NCBI GenBank assembly: GCA_913009765.1
Contig: CAJVYT010000221.1
Coordinates: forward strand, 1 to 7,187
Source of the DNA: an uncultured candidate division Zixibacteria bacterium
Lineage (GTDB): Bacteria > Zixibacteria > MSB-5A5 > GN15 > FEB-12
Length of the DNA stretch: 7,187 bases
Direction: 5' to 3'
Positions 5,624 to 7,187 of this stretch are shown one piece after another. Under the pieces are notes generated by a model. That model saw only the letters and a list, made by a program, of their open reading frames with translations, made no database searches and was not told the origin of the DNA. Made by a program: the position numbers and the translations under genes. Numbering within the stretch: position 1 is the first letter of the stretch; every line of letters begins with the position of its first letter.

Positions 5624-6736
5624 TTATGTATTATCCACGATTTTTATAATCAGTTCCTCAAATTTTTTGGCAGCTGAATCCCAATTGAATTTTTCTGCCC
5701 ACTTGAGCCCTTCTTTTTCAAGCTCTTTGCGTTTTGCCGAATCAGTCAAAATAATCATAAGCTTTTCCGCAAGTTCTTCGACATTACCATACTCATATAA
5801 AAAGCCGGTTTCGTTATCTTTCACTGAATCTCTTAACCCCGGTGAATTAGCGGCAACAACTGTAGTACCGACTGAATTTGCCTCAATATTTGTCAGCCCC
5901 CATCCTTCTTTCAAAGACGGCAGCACTGCCACATGAGACTTTCTGAGTCTTTCTACTTTTTCATCACTTGAGACATAACCGGTAAAAAGGATAGAATCCT
6001 GTAATTGTAAAGATGATGTCAGCTTTTTCAACTCATCGACATAATCACCATCACCGACGATTGTCAATTTGGCATCTGTTAATTTACTTTTCACTATCTT
6101 AAATGCTTCAATAAGATGCTGCACCGATTTATATTTTTTAATCCGTCCTAAGTAAAGCACAGATGGATATTCATATTTTTTTACTGACTCATCATGTGCA
6201 TATAATTCTCTATTTATACCACAATGTATAATCGAGATATCTTCACGTGGAACACCACGCAGATGGATATCCTCAGCGGTTGATTCAGAAATAACGTTGT
6301 AATGTTTTCCTTTATACACCGAGACCAAAGGTTTTTCAGCTAAATAAATATAAGTACCTAAAATAAAATTGATTTCATGAAAAACTGTAGTCGCAAAAAG
6401 ATGTGGGATTACAACCAAGGTTTTTATATCAAGATACCATGGAGTATAAAACGGTATTTTATTGATATCTTCAATTAAGATATCAAAATTTTCATTTTTA
6501 ACTAACTTTTTCAAATGCGATGGAGCAATAAGGTTAAAATTATACCTATTCCCCCGTCTAATAATACGAACACCTTCGATAGTTTCATCAGGAAAACAAT
6601 TTTCATACCCTGAACAAAACAGAGTTACATCATGTCCGTAATGAACCAACCTCCTAAGCAGTTCTTCCAAATGAACTTCAGCCCCTCCGCCATAAGGATT
6701 TTGTAAATCATTCCAATTCAGTGCTAATATTTTCAT
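5624..6736 (-). CDS. Glycosyltransferase family 4 (GT-B fold), 370 aa
   Basis: This enzyme transfers a sugar from a nucleotide-sugar donor to an acceptor, probably on the cytoplasmic face of the membrane during glycolipid or polysaccharide synthesis. The N-terminal acceptor domain opens with MKILALNWND and a glycine-rich loop YGGGAEVH (15-22). The C-terminal donor domain starts near residue 190 with VLYLGRIKKYKS (193-204; R198 and K203 fit the phosphate-binding pair), then LTIVGDGDYVDEL (224-236). It has the E-x7-E retaining GT4 motif with E277 and E285 in KEGWGLTNIEA, followed by NSPGLRDSV (297-305) and NETGFLY (308-314). Length is normal and the gene appears intact. Its ATG overlaps the upstream TPR gene's stop by 4 bases (6733-6736), and the next gene begins immediately after its TAA. 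Donor and acceptor sugars cannot be assigned. Confidence 0.95.
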   Translation of the reverse strand: MKILALNWNDLQNPYGGGAEVHLEELLRRLVHYGHDVTLFCSGYENCFPDETIEGVRIIRRGNRYNFNLIAPSHLKKLVKNENFDILIEDINKIPFYTPWYLDIKTLVVIPHLFATTVFHEINFILGTYIYLAEKPLVSVYKGKHYNVISESTAEDIHLRGVPREDISIIHCGINRELYAHDESVKKYEYPSVLYLGRIKKYKSVQHLIEAFKIVKSKLTDAKLTIVGDGDYVDELKKLTSSLQLQDSILFTGYVSSDEKVERLRKSHVAVLPSLKEGWGLTNIEANSVGTTVVAANSPGLRDSVKDNETGFLYEYGNVEELAEKLMIILTDSAKRKELEKEGLKWAEKFNWDSAAKKFEELIIKIVDNT

Positions 6737-7040
6737 TTGTTATCTTGATTCTGTTTTTTATTTAATCTCTCGAACTCTTTATCAAGAGATTCTAAAATAG
6801 CATTCATTTGCGGATCATAAGGATTATTGTCAATCCATGCCTGCACGATAATTTTCATCTTTTCCGGATCACGTTTTTTATAATATAACCGCATTAAATC
6901 ATCAAATGCTTTTCTAAAACTTGGGTCTTCTGTTAAGATTTTTTTATAGACCTGTTCTGCTTTATCCTGTTGATTTGTTCTCCTATACAATCTGCCAAGA
7001 TATGTTTCAAGTTGATGACTATCACCATACTCTGTGTTCT
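6733..7040 (-). CDS. TPR-repeat protein, C-terminal part only (start beyond the insert)
   Basis: The genuine frame runs from the first complete codon (ending at 7038) to TGA at 6733, giving about 101 residues. Reading on the minus strand from 7038 it begins NTEYGDSHQLETYLGRLYRR. The helix pair LETYLGRLYRRTNQQDKAEQ/VYKKILTEDP is a clear tetratricopeptide repeat, followed by a second, more divergent one (FRKAFDDLMRLYYKKRDPEKMKIIVQAWIDNNP) and a polar, Lys/Gln-rich tail. TPR proteins scaffold protein complexes, and next to a glycosyltransferase this may be an envelope-assembly factor. An ORF caller starts it at TTG (6990) only because the adapter junction creates an in-frame TAG. That start is spurious. 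The true N-terminus is missing. It overlaps the glycosyltransferase start by 4 bases, so it is the upstream member of that unit. Confidence 0.8.
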
Positions 7041-7106
7041 AGATCGGAAGAGCACACGTCTGAACTCCAGTCACACTGATATATCTCGTATGCCGTCTTC
7101 TGCTTG
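7041..7106 (+). other. Illumina TruSeq indexed (P7) adapter
   Basis: Positions 7041-7074 match the TruSeq read-2 adapter (start AGATCGGAAGAGCACACGTC). Positions 7075-7082 hold the index ACTGATAT, which I recall as TruSeq index 25, and 7083-7106 the P7 end (ATCTCGTATGCCGTCTTC onward). The genomic insert ends at 7040. Confidence 0.99.
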
Positions 7107-7187
7107 AAAAAAAAAAAAAACACAACAACACAAAAAAAAAACAACAAAAAAATCAAAGAAAATACAATGATATGTTATTATTAACAA
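7107..7187. other. Non-biological low-complexity tail (past-end base calls)
   Basis: A poly-A run directly after the adapter passes into an A-rich string with scattered C, then short A/T noise. It mirrors the complement of the tail at the left end. It carries no gene and should be trimmed. Confidence 0.93.

Noticed and set aside
77..7106. Adapter sequences at both ends considered as terminal repeats of a linear or mobile element
   Set aside because: They are exact commercial library adapters, different from each other and oriented as in a sequenced library molecule.

Overview
The window is one assembled Illumina contig. Only about positions 135-7040 are biological DNA. The left end carries a complete TruSeq universal (P5) adapter at 77-134. 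The right end carries a complete indexed TruSeq adapter at 7041-7106. Outside both lie homopolymer-like tails of the kind produced when a sequencer reads past the end of a molecule. Anything predicted across 134/135 or 7040/7041 is artefactual.

The biological part is AT-rich, uses the standard bacterial code (TAA, TAG and TGA all act as stops) and has ordinary Shine-Dalgarno sites, so it is bacterial. The ATP-type PEP carboxykinase resembles the alphaproteobacterial and Bacteroidota/Chlorobi-like branch as I remember it. The lineage cannot be fixed from sequence alone. An uncultured Gram-negative seen through a metagenome is the best guess.

Layout: on the + strand, 135-3007 is a two-gene unit, a class I aminotransferase (5' end missing) overlapping pckA by 4 bases. 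Together they would turn aspartate into oxaloacetate and then PEP, a gluconeogenic route from amino acids or C4 acids. A perfect 10-bp hairpin at 3032-3055 separates this unit from the minus-strand genes, which occupy the rest of the window.

In the order in which the minus strand is read (right to left), a TPR protein (start missing) overlaps a GT4 glycosyltransferase, which abuts a UPF0104/LPG-synthase-like integral membrane protein. This looks like an envelope glycoconjugate unit. Next comes a unit with its own near-consensus promoter (4425-4453): a membrane-anchored coiled-coil protein and a small protein holding only a sigma-70 region 4-like helix-turn-helix. Last is a 60-aa hypothetical gene with its own ribosome binding site and the hairpin terminator. 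Its leader (3270-3515) holds an unusually perfect Shine-Dalgarno sequence with no well-spaced start codon.

I see no tRNA or rRNA gene, CRISPR array, insertion sequence, or defence or toxin system. The least explained part is 3087-4453: the sigma4-only/membrane coiled-coil pair and the small gene with its odd leader.
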